Assembly: GCA_963691705.1 (NCBI GenBank)
Contig: OY829542.1
Span: forward strand, 30,676,579 to 30,740,578
Source of the DNA: Viola odorata
Lineage: Eukaryota > Streptophyta > Magnoliopsida > Malpighiales > Violaceae
DNA length: 64,000 nt
Reading direction: 5' to 3'
The position numbers and the translations under genes are program-made. The notes beneath the pieces are model-generated. The model did no database searches. It had not been told where the DNA came from and worked only from the letters and a program-made list of their open reading frames with translations. Position 1 is the first letter of the stretch. Every line of letters begins with the position of its first letter. Of this stretch, positions 44,706-55,400 are shown piece after piece.

Positions 44706-45300
44706 TTTTTTCACACCTGTCATAGTACATTTGTTAGCACACTAAGTTTTTAAAAATTTAGCATAACAAGGAACATTTTTAATGAGGAGGCACACCTTAG
44801 TCAAATTAAAGGCACACCTCATCAAACTGAAGCTTTATCACATGAGAAGAAAGCATGACACGTGGAGAAAACTGCATCAATCGGCTAAACTTCAGGCACA
44901 CCTCATCAAAGAAAGCACACCAGCAAGACAGCATCAGATCCAAACAAACTTAGAAGAATGTGAAATCTGTGAAATTTTATCTTCAAACTTTGTAGCATTA
45001 AATTTAAATTAAACTCTCCCTATAAATAGCAGAGTTCTCTTCAGTTGTAAGCACACAACCAGAAATAGCACTTGTACTAAAATTATGTCAAACAAAGATA
45101 AGATTTTGGATTGGTCAAACGAATCTATCTTGGCCAAGAAAGACGACTTCACCATCTTGGTCTAGAGTGACAACCAAGAATCCAGCTGGTCGAAATATGC
45201 CCAGAACCATGCCTAATTTTCCTCCTTCTACTCCTTTCCTTTCAAAAACTATTCCTGCAATAATCGAGTGATTCGTGCCAGAATCAATAGCATACCATTC
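44706..45300 (+). other. Possible LTR or promoter fragment with TATA box
   Basis: GGCACACCT(C/T)A(T/G)TCAAA-type segments repeat three times (44790, 44812, 44896). A TATAAATAGC box lies near 45021, with GTTGTAAGCACACAACCAG 30 bases after it and an ATG at 45085 opening a frame of 26 codons that ends at TAG. The look is that of an LTR or of a pararetrovirus-type promoter; I cannot tell which. Confidence 0.3.
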
Positions 45301-46790
45301 GAGAATGCAAGAAAACTAGTTTTAAAAACCACTATAATTGACGATCGTTGTTGGAAGGTTTGAAGTTGCGCGGAATTTAACTTATGCTATCTCTTCTCTT
45401 CGATATAAGGAATGCTAGGAATCCACCTAACTCCGCCAATCTCCAAGTTGTGATTGAATTATGCTAGATGAAGTAAGGAACGGTAGGAATCCACCTAACT
45501 TCGCCAATCAACAAGTGAGGTTCGCAGGGATAAGGTACGCCCAAAGTCCACTTGACACCGCCACCTTGGGTTAGAATCGAGTCCACGATCCTAGGGCTTT
45601 TGTTCAAGTCCACGAACGGTTTAAAGAGTAAAGCTCTAAGACAATAGTCTCAACAATCAATTTGATCAAAATCTGCGGGTCTTTCATTAATGACCACAAT
45701 CGGCTCTATAAATAGGCAAAATTTCAAGTACAAGTTGTAGTATAATTACAAGTTCTAATTCGACTAGGATTAGAAATACTAAACCTATACTAACTTTAAC
45801 TTAATTAATTAAATAAAATAAATAAACACTAATTATTTACTCTATCTAACTTGTATAAAATATCCTTCTTAACCGAATCTTTACTAAGCTTGAAATTGAA
45901 ATCCATGGTCAAGTCGGTCTTGGCCTTCTCGGTCAACGAAATTCTCCTCTCGAGCCATCTTCTCTTTCAGTCGTGCATTTCCCCTAAAATTTTGCTCATC
46001 CTCTAGGGTTTGTGGCTACGGCTGGTGCGCATGCCTGCGATGCGCTAGGGTGTGTTGTGCGATCCGCATCAGTGAGTAGTGCATAAAGGACTTGATGGAA
46101 GGAGTCGCATTCCTTGTTAAAAGGGTGTAGAAAAAGTGAGCCACAAGTGATAGTTGTTGATTGTTGCAATGTGATTCATTTCTTATTGCCTTCCAATAAG
46201 GTTCAATACCTTTGTATTTTCCTTGGAACGCTATATGATATTCGTAAGGCAAGTTTCCCTTGATAAGTTCTTTGTTTGGAATAATACTACCTCTAAGTTA
46301 AGTTTGGAAGGGTACTTTCGTGGAGTGATATCAATATATTGCTTTTAAGACACAAATGTTCAATAGAACGGCATCAGCATGTAATAAGAAAATTAGTTGC
46401 TAAATCTAGGCACTAGAATATTTGGTACATATCTCAAGAAAAAAGCCTAGTGACCAAGTGTAGGACTTGTTCTGCAAGAGTATAATGAATTTTTTTGGAA
46501 GAAATTTTTTACTTTATTGTCTGCTGTTGATCACTAGACTAGTAAATTTTATTCCTATGCTTAAATGATCATAATGTTTGATTCAATTGGATACTTCCCT
46601 CACTTGGTTTTTGAATGCTCAGAGAAATGGGAAAGGTATTATTGTAATATATCGAGTTTGTTTTTTCTGATAAAAAAAAAACTAAAAGCAATCGTATTTT
46701 GAGTCATAAAACTGTGTTTTGTGCACTCCACCTGACAATACAATTTTCTCTGATTTCATTGCTTTCTTTGATAATTTTCAAGTGTGGCTT
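45301..46790. other. AT-rich DNA, no gene recognised
   Basis: Two imperfect copies of AGGAATCCACCTAACTCCGCCAATC (about 45415 and 45487) and a third CCACTTGACACCGCCACC (45556). TATAAATAGGC near 45710. This suggests another old retroelement leader. From 46250 it grades into DNA that may be the intron before the kinase exon. Confidence 0.45.
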
Positions 46791-46916
46791 TTTGCGGTGG
46801 ATATGGAATTTCTGCACAGGCACTGACTGCGGTAATAAAGGCTCATGATGGCCGAGGGCCACAGACAATGCTCACAAATAAAATCCTTAAGGCACTTGGT
46901 CTTTCGTCATTTGCCA

Positions 46917-47690
46917 TCACAAATAGTATCCCTGAGATGGAAGACGATTAATTAAATAAACAGCAGTAGACAAAGCTTCAACCCAAAATCTAGAAGGAAC
47001 AGAAGATTCAATTAATAAACTCCGAGTGATGTCTAAAAGATGACGGTTCTTACGCTCAGCAACACCGTTTTGTTGTGGTGTGTAAGGGCAGGAGCGTTGA
47101 GAAAGAATGCCTTTCTCACGCAGAAAATTCTGAAATTCATGAGAGATATATTCGACACCAGAATCAGATCTGAACACCTTAATACAAGTAGAAAATTGTG
47201 TCTCAACATAGGCTAAAAAGGTTTTAAACACAGAATAGACTTCAGATTTGGAACGAAGAAAATACAGCCATGTGAACCTACTATAATCATCAATGAATGT
47301 TACAAAATATTTGTAGTGAGCATGAGAGGGAACTGGGGAAATTCCCCAAACATCGCTATGAATAGTATCAAAGCATTTAGTTGCACGAGCCCCTAAAGAA
47401 GGGAAAGGAAGAGTTTTACTCTTTGCCAATTTACAAGTAGAACAATCAAACAGAAGACTTGGAGTAGAAAAGTCATTTTTATTCCCAAGTAAACCAGATT
47501 TCAACAAATGAGATAGAACCATAGAGTTTGGATGACCTAAACGTTTATGCCAAACCTCATTGTTATTGTGAAATTGAGCACAAGTAAAAGAAAGAAAATG
47601 AGGAATAGAAAAGTGCAGCGGAAATAAACGTCCAACTTTAGGCCCCTTCGCGATTGTCGTCCCCGACACCTAATCCTGCACAACACAACC
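46917..47690 (-). pseudogene. Copia GAG-pre-integrase and integrase (truncated)
   Basis: VWHKRLGHPNSMVLSHLLKS and DCSTCKLAKS are the GAG-pre-integrase/zinc part. The core has catalytic Asp in TIHSDVWGISPV and in VFRSDSGVEY, and Glu in NGVAERKNRHL. It is shifted by one frame against the protease at about 47690. It ends in four foreign residues from the kinase exon side. Confidence 0.9.
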
Positions 47691-48889
47691 AGCACGAGAA
47701 AAGTATCACAATTGTCATCTACCAATTGACCAACTGAAATTAGGCTAGTAGAAAGTTCTGGTGCTACCAAAACATTTTTGAAGAATGGAGTGATATCTCC
47801 AACCTTAGTAATCGGAATATTATTGCCATTAGCAACTTGAATTTGTCCAGAGTCAGAGTATTTGTGGACATTTTGAAGCTTAGAAGAAGAGTTTGTCATA
47901 TGATTTGAAGTAGCAGAATCAACAAGCCAAAGAGTATCAGTGTTACCTTGGAGCTTGAAAGCTGAAAAGGCTGAAATGATCATTTGTTGCACCATTTCAG
48001 GGGTGAGAACAGGTACAGCGGCAAACATAGGCAGGTGTTCTGAAGCTGTTGTTGTTGCAGGGCTACCAACTACAGCTTGATATGCATGCATCTTTCGTGG
48101 TGGACGAGTGGGACACTCCTTAATGATGTGCCCTTGTTGTTTGCAATAATTGCAGAACTTGTTTCTACATTGGGAGGCAATATGGCCATATTCTTTGCAG
48201 ATATAACATTGAACCTTGCCCATATCTCGTCCTCTTCCCGTTCCTTGAGCTGCAAATGCGACAACAACATTTTGCTCTTGCTTGAGTCCGTCTTGAGTGT
48301 AGAGACGCTGCTCTTCACGGAGTAATTCTCCAAGGCAAACATCCAAAGATGGTGAAGGGTCACGATTCATCAGATTTGATCGAACTGTCTCAAACTCAGG
48401 TCGAGCTTTCATCAAAAATTGATCCCGCTTGCTCTGCTCATGAACTTGGTGAACAATAGACAAAGATTCAACAGGTATCTTAGCATAGATAATGTCAGTA
48501 TATTCTGACCACAGATTCAGAAAACCAGAATAATACTCCTGGATGGAGAGATGGCCTTGAGAGTAATGAGCGATATCAGATTCCAGCTGGAACCGTCGTG
48601 CGATATTGTCTTGGTGATACACCTTCTTTAGGTAATCCCACATAGTCTGAGCCATCTTATACGGTTTCAGACTAAGAACGATAAGCGGGTCAACAGACCC
48701 CACTATCCAAGCCATAACCCGATTGTTTTTGACCTGCCATGCCGGCAGTTTGGTTGGGTCTGTGGGAGCTGGGCCACTCCCATCCACAAGACCCCACATA
48801 TCTTTCCCTTTGACGAAGATTTGGAACTGAAATTCCCACGCAGAGTAGTTCTTCCCAGTAAATCGAACATTGAAAGAATCAGATGTCAT
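47691..48889 (-). pseudogene. Copia gag and protease
   Basis: ATG at 48889 (MTSDSFNVRFTGKNYSAWEF). Gag of the copia type (MWDYLKKVYHQDNIARRFQL), two zinc knuckles (CYICKEYGHIASQC and CNYCKQQGHIIKEC, about 48110-48210), then the protease with WLVDSATSNHMT (about 47890-47930; usual form DSGAS/T). Open until the frameshift at about 47690. Confidence 0.9.
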
Positions 48890-49019
48890 CTTTAGGAGTA
48901 CCACAAAGAAACCAAGATTGACGACCAAGAACACAAGATGTCTAGAACACGAGAGAGCCCTATGAAAGCAAGGCTACTAACCAAGATCAAGAATACCAAA
49001 GACTAAAATTTTCAGAGAT

Positions 49020-49240
49020 ATGGCTCCGCTACCATGTCAAGTTTACTGGATGCCTTTCTCATATGAGGTAGGCCTTTCATATATAGAAGCAGTAAGTTGT
49101 ACATGCCTAATAATCAGCCTAATAATTAGCCTATTAATTAGCTATTCACATCCCTAAATATCAGGCTAAATATATTCTATAGTTATTAGAAGATACACTT
49201 AGATTTACAGATTAGGAGATATTTACAGCTCACACTAACA
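49020..49240 (-). repeat. Copia 5' LTR (206 bp) and primer site
   Basis: The LTR is 49035-49240: minus strand TGTTAGTGTGAG to CTTGACA. Immediately inside is TGGTAGCGGAGCCAT (49020-49034), a variant of the TGGTATCAGAGC initiator tRNA-Met site. AT-rich with TTAGCCT/AATTAGGCT duplications. Confidence 0.86.
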
Positions 49241-50629
49241 CTTCAGTGCTTAGAACTATGACCATCAACTCTCCATTCTGTCATTAGTTTGAAATGTCAA
49301 TTATAGGCATTCTGCAATATTTTTGTTCCTTTTTTGGGTCTGTTATTTATTTGCTCCTCTCATTCTTTTCAACTACTACAACCTGCAAGAAGTGTCCTCT
49401 CAGTCCTGAAAAGTATGATGGACAATATTTGATTGATGTTTGATCAAATCTTTTGTATGTGTTAAAAAAATGATAGCATGAATTTGGTTCTCATGGAGAG
49501 AGAGAGTCCTTTAGTAGAATCCTATGTCGTCATCATTCATGAGTCATGACTGAATCGTCACCTATTCGATTGGATTGAATTTCCATCTCAAGTGACTAGA
49601 TTAGGCTCTACCACTTCTGTGGGACAGGAAAGGGGCTCCTTTTTAGACTGTTTGGTGTGAGAAATCTTGTGGTACTGCTACTATTTCTTTGGTTTTTAGG
49701 TTGGAATCTAAATGTTAAGGGAGATTTCGTGTTTAGGGTTTTAACTAGGTAAATGGAGGGAGTAAAGTGAGTTGAATAAGCTGGGAAAATTAAAGGTTCT
49801 TGGACTGCACTACAGCTGTTAACAGTATCCTAAACAGTAATTTCAGGGTTAATGAAAAAAACTAAGGTAAAGGAAAGATAATCGATTTTGGGTACAGTAA
49901 CAGATCATTAACAAATACCTGTGCTTCTGTGTTTAAACATTCAACAAAGTGTTAGTTGTTAGGGTAGTTAGCATAGTTATCTCAAGGGTTAGTCACTAAA
50001 CATCACCACCACATACCACAACCAACACCAGTTTTTCCATTTCAGATCATGACATACAGTTTACAAGCTTAGGCATTTATAAACTCACTGCTATTATAAA
50101 CCTTGGTGAACTCCTATTAAATAGGGTTTGACTTGTGAATTAAGAAAACATAGTTATTACCATCTTAGTAAGAACTAAAACAACTCCTTTGACTAATAAC
50201 AGGATGCTACACTTATGAATAGAAGCCTTGACATGGAATTTTTCTAAAAATCTGGAAATTGCAGATAGAAACACATATTTTGTTGTTCTTGTCTGCATCA
50301 AGATCTGAAGAGACTTGATGTCAAATCCATCAGAGAGCCTTTGATGAATACACCCTATTCACAGATGCTTCTGCTTTATTTTATTTGGAAGAGATCATGT
50401 ATCCTGTATCTATTTCTACTGATCCAACATGCCTGCTCACCTGTCTGATAGTATGATGTGTCATTCTCTTTGCATCGGAGTTAAGACTCTTTGCTTGAAT
50501 CATGTGATAGTTATCTCAAAATAGATACGAATGGTAAAGGCCTGGTCCTGGATGGCATCCCTATGGCAGTATGGGATAAGGGAGAGAGAATTGGCTAGAC
50601 TGACTTCTAGTATCTCACTGGCTTTTCAG
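49241..50629 (+). other. Intron of the kinase fragment
   Basis: AT-rich DNA between the copia LTR and the CAG acceptor at 50629. No ORF or repeat of note. 50800-51097 is the next intron, GTATGC to CCAAG. Confidence 0.6.
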
Positions 50630-51228
50630 GTGGACATATGCAGATTCATCATGGGCACGCATTGCAGCTCTTGTTCCAGTAGTGGTATCTTGCGCTGAAG
50701 CTTGTGATCAGGTTGCAGATAAGATCTTGCTAAACGCCGTCCAGGAGTTGGCTTTAAGCGTGGAAGCTGTTGTCCGAAGACTTGGTTTGTGTGGTGAAGG
50801 TATGCAACTGATCTTGCAATACACATATTTCTTGTTGGGCAAACAGCCTTCTCTAGATAGGAAGTTTCTGTACCCATTTTAAAATTTCAACAGTGAATGC
50901 CAAGTTATATGAATTCTGAGTAACTGAAGAACCTTATCGTATGATGGTGCAAAATCCTATTATGTGCTGCACTAATAATAATAAGGCCTGACTTGTTGAA
51001 AAGCACATGAATGTGATGTTCTTGCATATTGATTTTGCAATTTGTAAGCTTTCATAGACATCACCTTATTCAACACATGCTCTCTCTTTTTTCCAAGATG
51101 GAAACGCTTCATTCCCTGTTGTCATGGTTGGTGGTGTCCTGGAAGCGAACAAGAATTGGGACATAGGAAAAGAAGTAGAAAACTGTATTCAGAAACGCTT
51201 TCCTGGGGCTTTCCCAATTAGACAACAG

Positions 51229-52435
51229 GTAATATTATCAATTTCAATACAAGCAATCCCCAAGCATTTTCTATTCCTGTACCCAAGATGCTATGACTAA
51301 ACCCTGAATTTTTACTTTGTCCATCCTTTGTTTGGCACATTTTAGTTCTGCGATCAACCCATTCGGAAATTTATAAATACTGCGCTGATTGTTTCATGGA
51401 CACCTCTTTATTAAACAAAACCTTTATTATTGTGAGATTCTATCTCCTCAAGCTCATTCCAATATTATAGTATTATTCCATCCCTTCATGAACTTTCCAC
51501 TTGTAATAAGATGCAATTCTGGAATCTACGAAAATACCTCGGTGTTCAACAAATTCCACGCTAGTAAAGCTACCTGATCATTCACACAGTTTCTGAAGCT
51601 CATTTATTGCTTGTCTGCCTGTGCCAAAATAGCAGTCTTCGATGCGAGTCCCATCTCTGCATATATATAAAACAGTTTGTACCAACAGTTGACTCACCCT
51701 TCAATGTATGTTGAATTGTGTACTTTCAAATGTAACTTGAAGCATCAAGCAAATACACACCAGTTTCAAATGCTCTCAGAAATCTTTTAAAGATGCATTC
51801 CTTACATTTATAGTTTCTTTCATTCACCGATAAACTGCAGTATACATAGATTTGCCAAACGTCAATGTGCAGAGATCATTACAACCTATTAACAACTAGA
51901 TGGGAGGGGAGAAAAAACAACTATATAACATCCAAACCATCCCTTTACCTCCAAAAAGAAAACAAATGAAGAAAAAAACTCTTGCGTGAGTTGTGCTCCG
52001 ATAACAAAAATCCAAAATCGAGTTGCGATCATGAAGTTGTGCAATCCAACTACTTTGTTTTCATACTATTGCAAAGCCTACTTTTGCATGATCTATAAGA
52101 ATTTGCAACTTAAGGGCGTGATAAAGGCCAAACCCTTGGCAAACACCCTATCCAAAAAATGTTGCTACGGGGAGACGTGGCGACTGAAATAGGAAAGAGC
52201 GCACCATCTGTGTTCAGCAAAAGGGATGACTGATGAGCAGGGAAATATATAGGTCCCTAGTAAATTGCATTAAAAGATCTATTAAAAAAAACCTATGATC
52301 CATTCAAATGCATAAAGTGCTGAGTTTAGATGTAGCATTTAGCTTAACATATTGATTTTCATATGCTGTGATCCATAACAGAACATGGAAAGGATAAAAC
52401 CCTAATTTAGGATATTACCTTTACAGTGAACTGTA
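51229..52435. other. Intergenic DNA between kinase fragment and WAP
   Basis: I searched for the last kinase exon (a VEPAVGAALLA-type segment) and did not see it. The right part should hold the 3' UTR of the minus-strand WAP gene. No other gene. Confidence 0.55.
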
Positions 52436-55400
52436 TCAGACAGGTTTGACAGGTTCTCCACTCAATTCTCTTCTAACTAGCTTTAGAATTTCAATGATCT
52501 GCAACAACAGAGAAGAAAGGGCTTAATGAGTAACTGAATGTTGGTTTGCTACCTCTACTATTCTTGGTTGCGATACTTCAGGATGACAAACAGCAGCAAC
52601 AACAAATTAATTTCATGTTCAAAATGGAGAACATCTTACACCAGGATAGTGTTTAAGTATTGGAGAATAATGATCCAAGCCTATGTATATCTTTTCCAGC
52701 AGGCCTAGAAGAGTATCCACCTCATCGCCCAATAGGTCAACCTGAAATCCAACACACATTCCATAAACAATTTCAAAAAGGAAATAAAACAATAGAAGCT
52801 AAAAGCTATTCATCACCGCAGTTCCTTACATAAATTACCATCTATTTTCGCTACATATTTAGAGCAAACCTTAACCAAATGAATATTTCAAATAGCCATT
52901 TTTATAATACAATCACATGGAGTAGTATGTACAAAGATTTGATTTAAGTACAAAGATTCTTATGACAACTCTTCTGGCTTTGTTGCTTGTTAGTACAGCT
53001 GGTAAACATAATATACAATCATTCAAAATAAAAATCACAGCAATTTCTCATGCAAAATTGGTTGCACTTGCATTAACTAACAAGAGTCTAACCAAAACAG
53101 CAACACTGATAACAAAATTTGTTCCTTTCCAGTAGTTCCTAAACAGCTATCTTCTATACTTAATTCTAATTTCAAGAGGATTGCCAAATTTCATTATTTG
53201 CCAGTAATAGCTTTCTCAAAGGAAGTTAAATTTCCGAGAACTTTATCAGCCAATTCATTTGCAGCAGGCTTTGACTCCTCAACAAGCCCACAGATGTCAG
53301 TAGTTAGATTCAAGTAATTAAAAAGTGAAGAATAGGAAAGAAAACAGTTCTCCACAAGAATGTCAATAGATAAACAGAACAGGATTTTGCAGAATCAGGT
53401 TTCCTTTCCAGCGAAAAACTAGCAAACCATTAGTCCACTTCTCAAAGTTCACACCTGACCTTGAGAAACTTTGAAGTATAAACTAAAGATGTTTTCGCTT
53501 TTCTTAATTATTAACAATGGACGCATTTTGAACATGTTTTTCTAAACAGCAATAGAGAGAAGTTGATCAAGTACAAACTGAAAATGTTTTCGCATTTTCC
53601 ACACCTTTTCTAAACAGCACTAAAAAGAAGTTTGACCAACTACAGGGAGGTACTGATTTGGTTAGAATGGAGGATGGAAAACTTTATGAGTAAGCCAACC
53701 AGGAGAGGTGGAAAATCAATCAATAAACTATAGTTCTGGTCAGTAGATGATATGATCCAGCCTAGGATAAGTAAGCTAGATGATATATGGAGCTTATGGA
53801 GGACCTAGCCCTTTGAGTTGGCTCGGTTGAACACACTCAAATATGGACAGAAACGGATGGAAATGAAAGATGTTACCGTGGCTGTGAAGATGGACGGAAG
53901 GGGAGGAGTTGAGCACAGTGGATTTGTTATGAACATGCACGAAACTTGAAGATCACAAGATTGTAAAATAGAAAGTAATGCGCACATAGATATCTCACAC
54001 ATAAACGGTCAACAACGATTACAAGCTTTGATTTCCCGGAGAAAGATAGGGAGGAGTAATCTCACTCAAGATCTCTTTCTCAAGGAGAAAGTGAGTTTTA
54101 GAGGTGAAAGAGAAGGAGAAAACTCACTTAACAAATTCACTTAAACTAAAACTAAGGAAGAAATATGAAAGACATTAGCTATTTATAGTACAGTGCAAAA
54201 TGGCTTTGGAAGGGCAAGCGGGCGGCTAGGGTTTGGTGCTGGCGGCATGCCGCTAGCTACTGCCTCAAAAGGACCTCAAATTCCAGTGGTTAGCGGTATG
54301 CCGCTAAGCACTGCCTCAAAAGCTACTTGGCTAGATTTTATTCCAAATTGGGTAAGGATGGTCGGAGAGAGTTTGGGCCAGTCTCGATGTGGTGTGCAAT
54401 CATTATGACGACCCAATCCTTGACCTTAGACGGTTCTCTACTTGTCTCGGCTTCGAACCAAAGGGCTAATTTCCTCTCCATTCTACGCGTGATTGGCCTT
54501 TGGGGCATGATGTCTTCGGCTTCTAGGTTGAACACATCAATAGAGTAGTAAGCACTAACAAAGGAACAATGCTTAGCTAGAAAAGCAGTGGTAATTGACT
54601 GAAGAGTGCAGCTTTTGCTATTAAAAGTAGATTAACAGTAAGGACCGTGGTGGTGGATTTGCAATAATGTTGACATAAGTCTATTAATTGGAGATCCCAT
54701 ATAATAAAATTTCCCCCATCTTATTTCCTCCGTCTAGTTAAAACCTTTTATGAATTAGTGCTTCCTACGTGGAGTGTTTGTTTCTTAAGCACTTCAACAA
54801 AACCAAAATATAGAACCCAAGGTTGCAAGTAAGATATTGAACAAAGATCATCGTTAAACCCTTTATAAAGAAGGATCATCATGAAAGGTGGCTTTTATAT
54901 CAATAAACAATACACATGCTCCAGCTCCAGAGTCGACCTATTAAACGTTTTCTTTTAGATAAGATACTGTAGGTGGCTTTAAGCACAAAAAGGAAAGACA
55001 GCGTACGAGCATGAATGTCGCACAATAAACGGAAAGCCTTGATTTCTCAAAATCTCTCATGTGCCTGACAAATCATGCAATCTGGAGATTGACATGAAAA
55101 GGCGTCCCTTCTACACATCCAAATACCATGCACAACTTGTTTGTTTAAATGTTTATTCCTCTTACAAATTAGCTTTCATTTGAAAGATAATTCCCATTGT
55201 TTGGTAAGGAAGAAATTCAGCTTTCTGTTTCAACTAAGCCAACCCATCGCCAAACTATACCAAAATCTCCAGTGCTCCTAAATTACTAATTTCTAAAAAA
55301 ATTTGGGCATCAAAATTTACAAGATTTTTTTTCAAAACACTAGCTTACTAGTTTGAGAACATAGAACAGAGCTTACAAGTTGCATGCAGCATTTATCTGC

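Larger units (their letters stand above)
46917..49240 (-). mobile_element. Truncated Ty1/copia retrotransposon
   Basis: A minus-strand copia element: 5' LTR (49035-49240), primer site, gag, protease and integrase in that order. It is cut at about 46922 in the integrase (after YLINRLPS). RT, RNase H and the 3' LTR are missing. Integrase before RT is the copia order. The left breakpoint falls in exon a of the kinase gene. No target duplication is found (CTTCA at 49241 has no partner), so insertion was followed by a deletion. Confidence 0.92.
46796..51228 (+). pseudogene. NAGK: N-acetyl-D-glucosamine kinase gene fragment, split by copia
   Basis: Three exons of a sugar kinase of the BadF/BcrA ATPase family (GlcNAc to GlcNAc-6-phosphate). 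Exon a (about 46796-46916): GYGISAQALTAVIKAHDGRG, then ILKALGLSS, where the sequence runs into the copia fragment and loses the expected 'DELIG'. Exon b 50630-50799: WTYADSSWARIAALVPVVVS ... AVVRRLGLCGE. Exon c 51098-51228: DGNASFPVVMVGGVLEANKN ... FPGAFPIRQQ. Splice sites of b and c are good and in phase; the acceptor of a reads GCG instead of CAG. The N-terminal exons and the last exon are absent. Convergent to the WAP gene. Confidence 0.85.
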
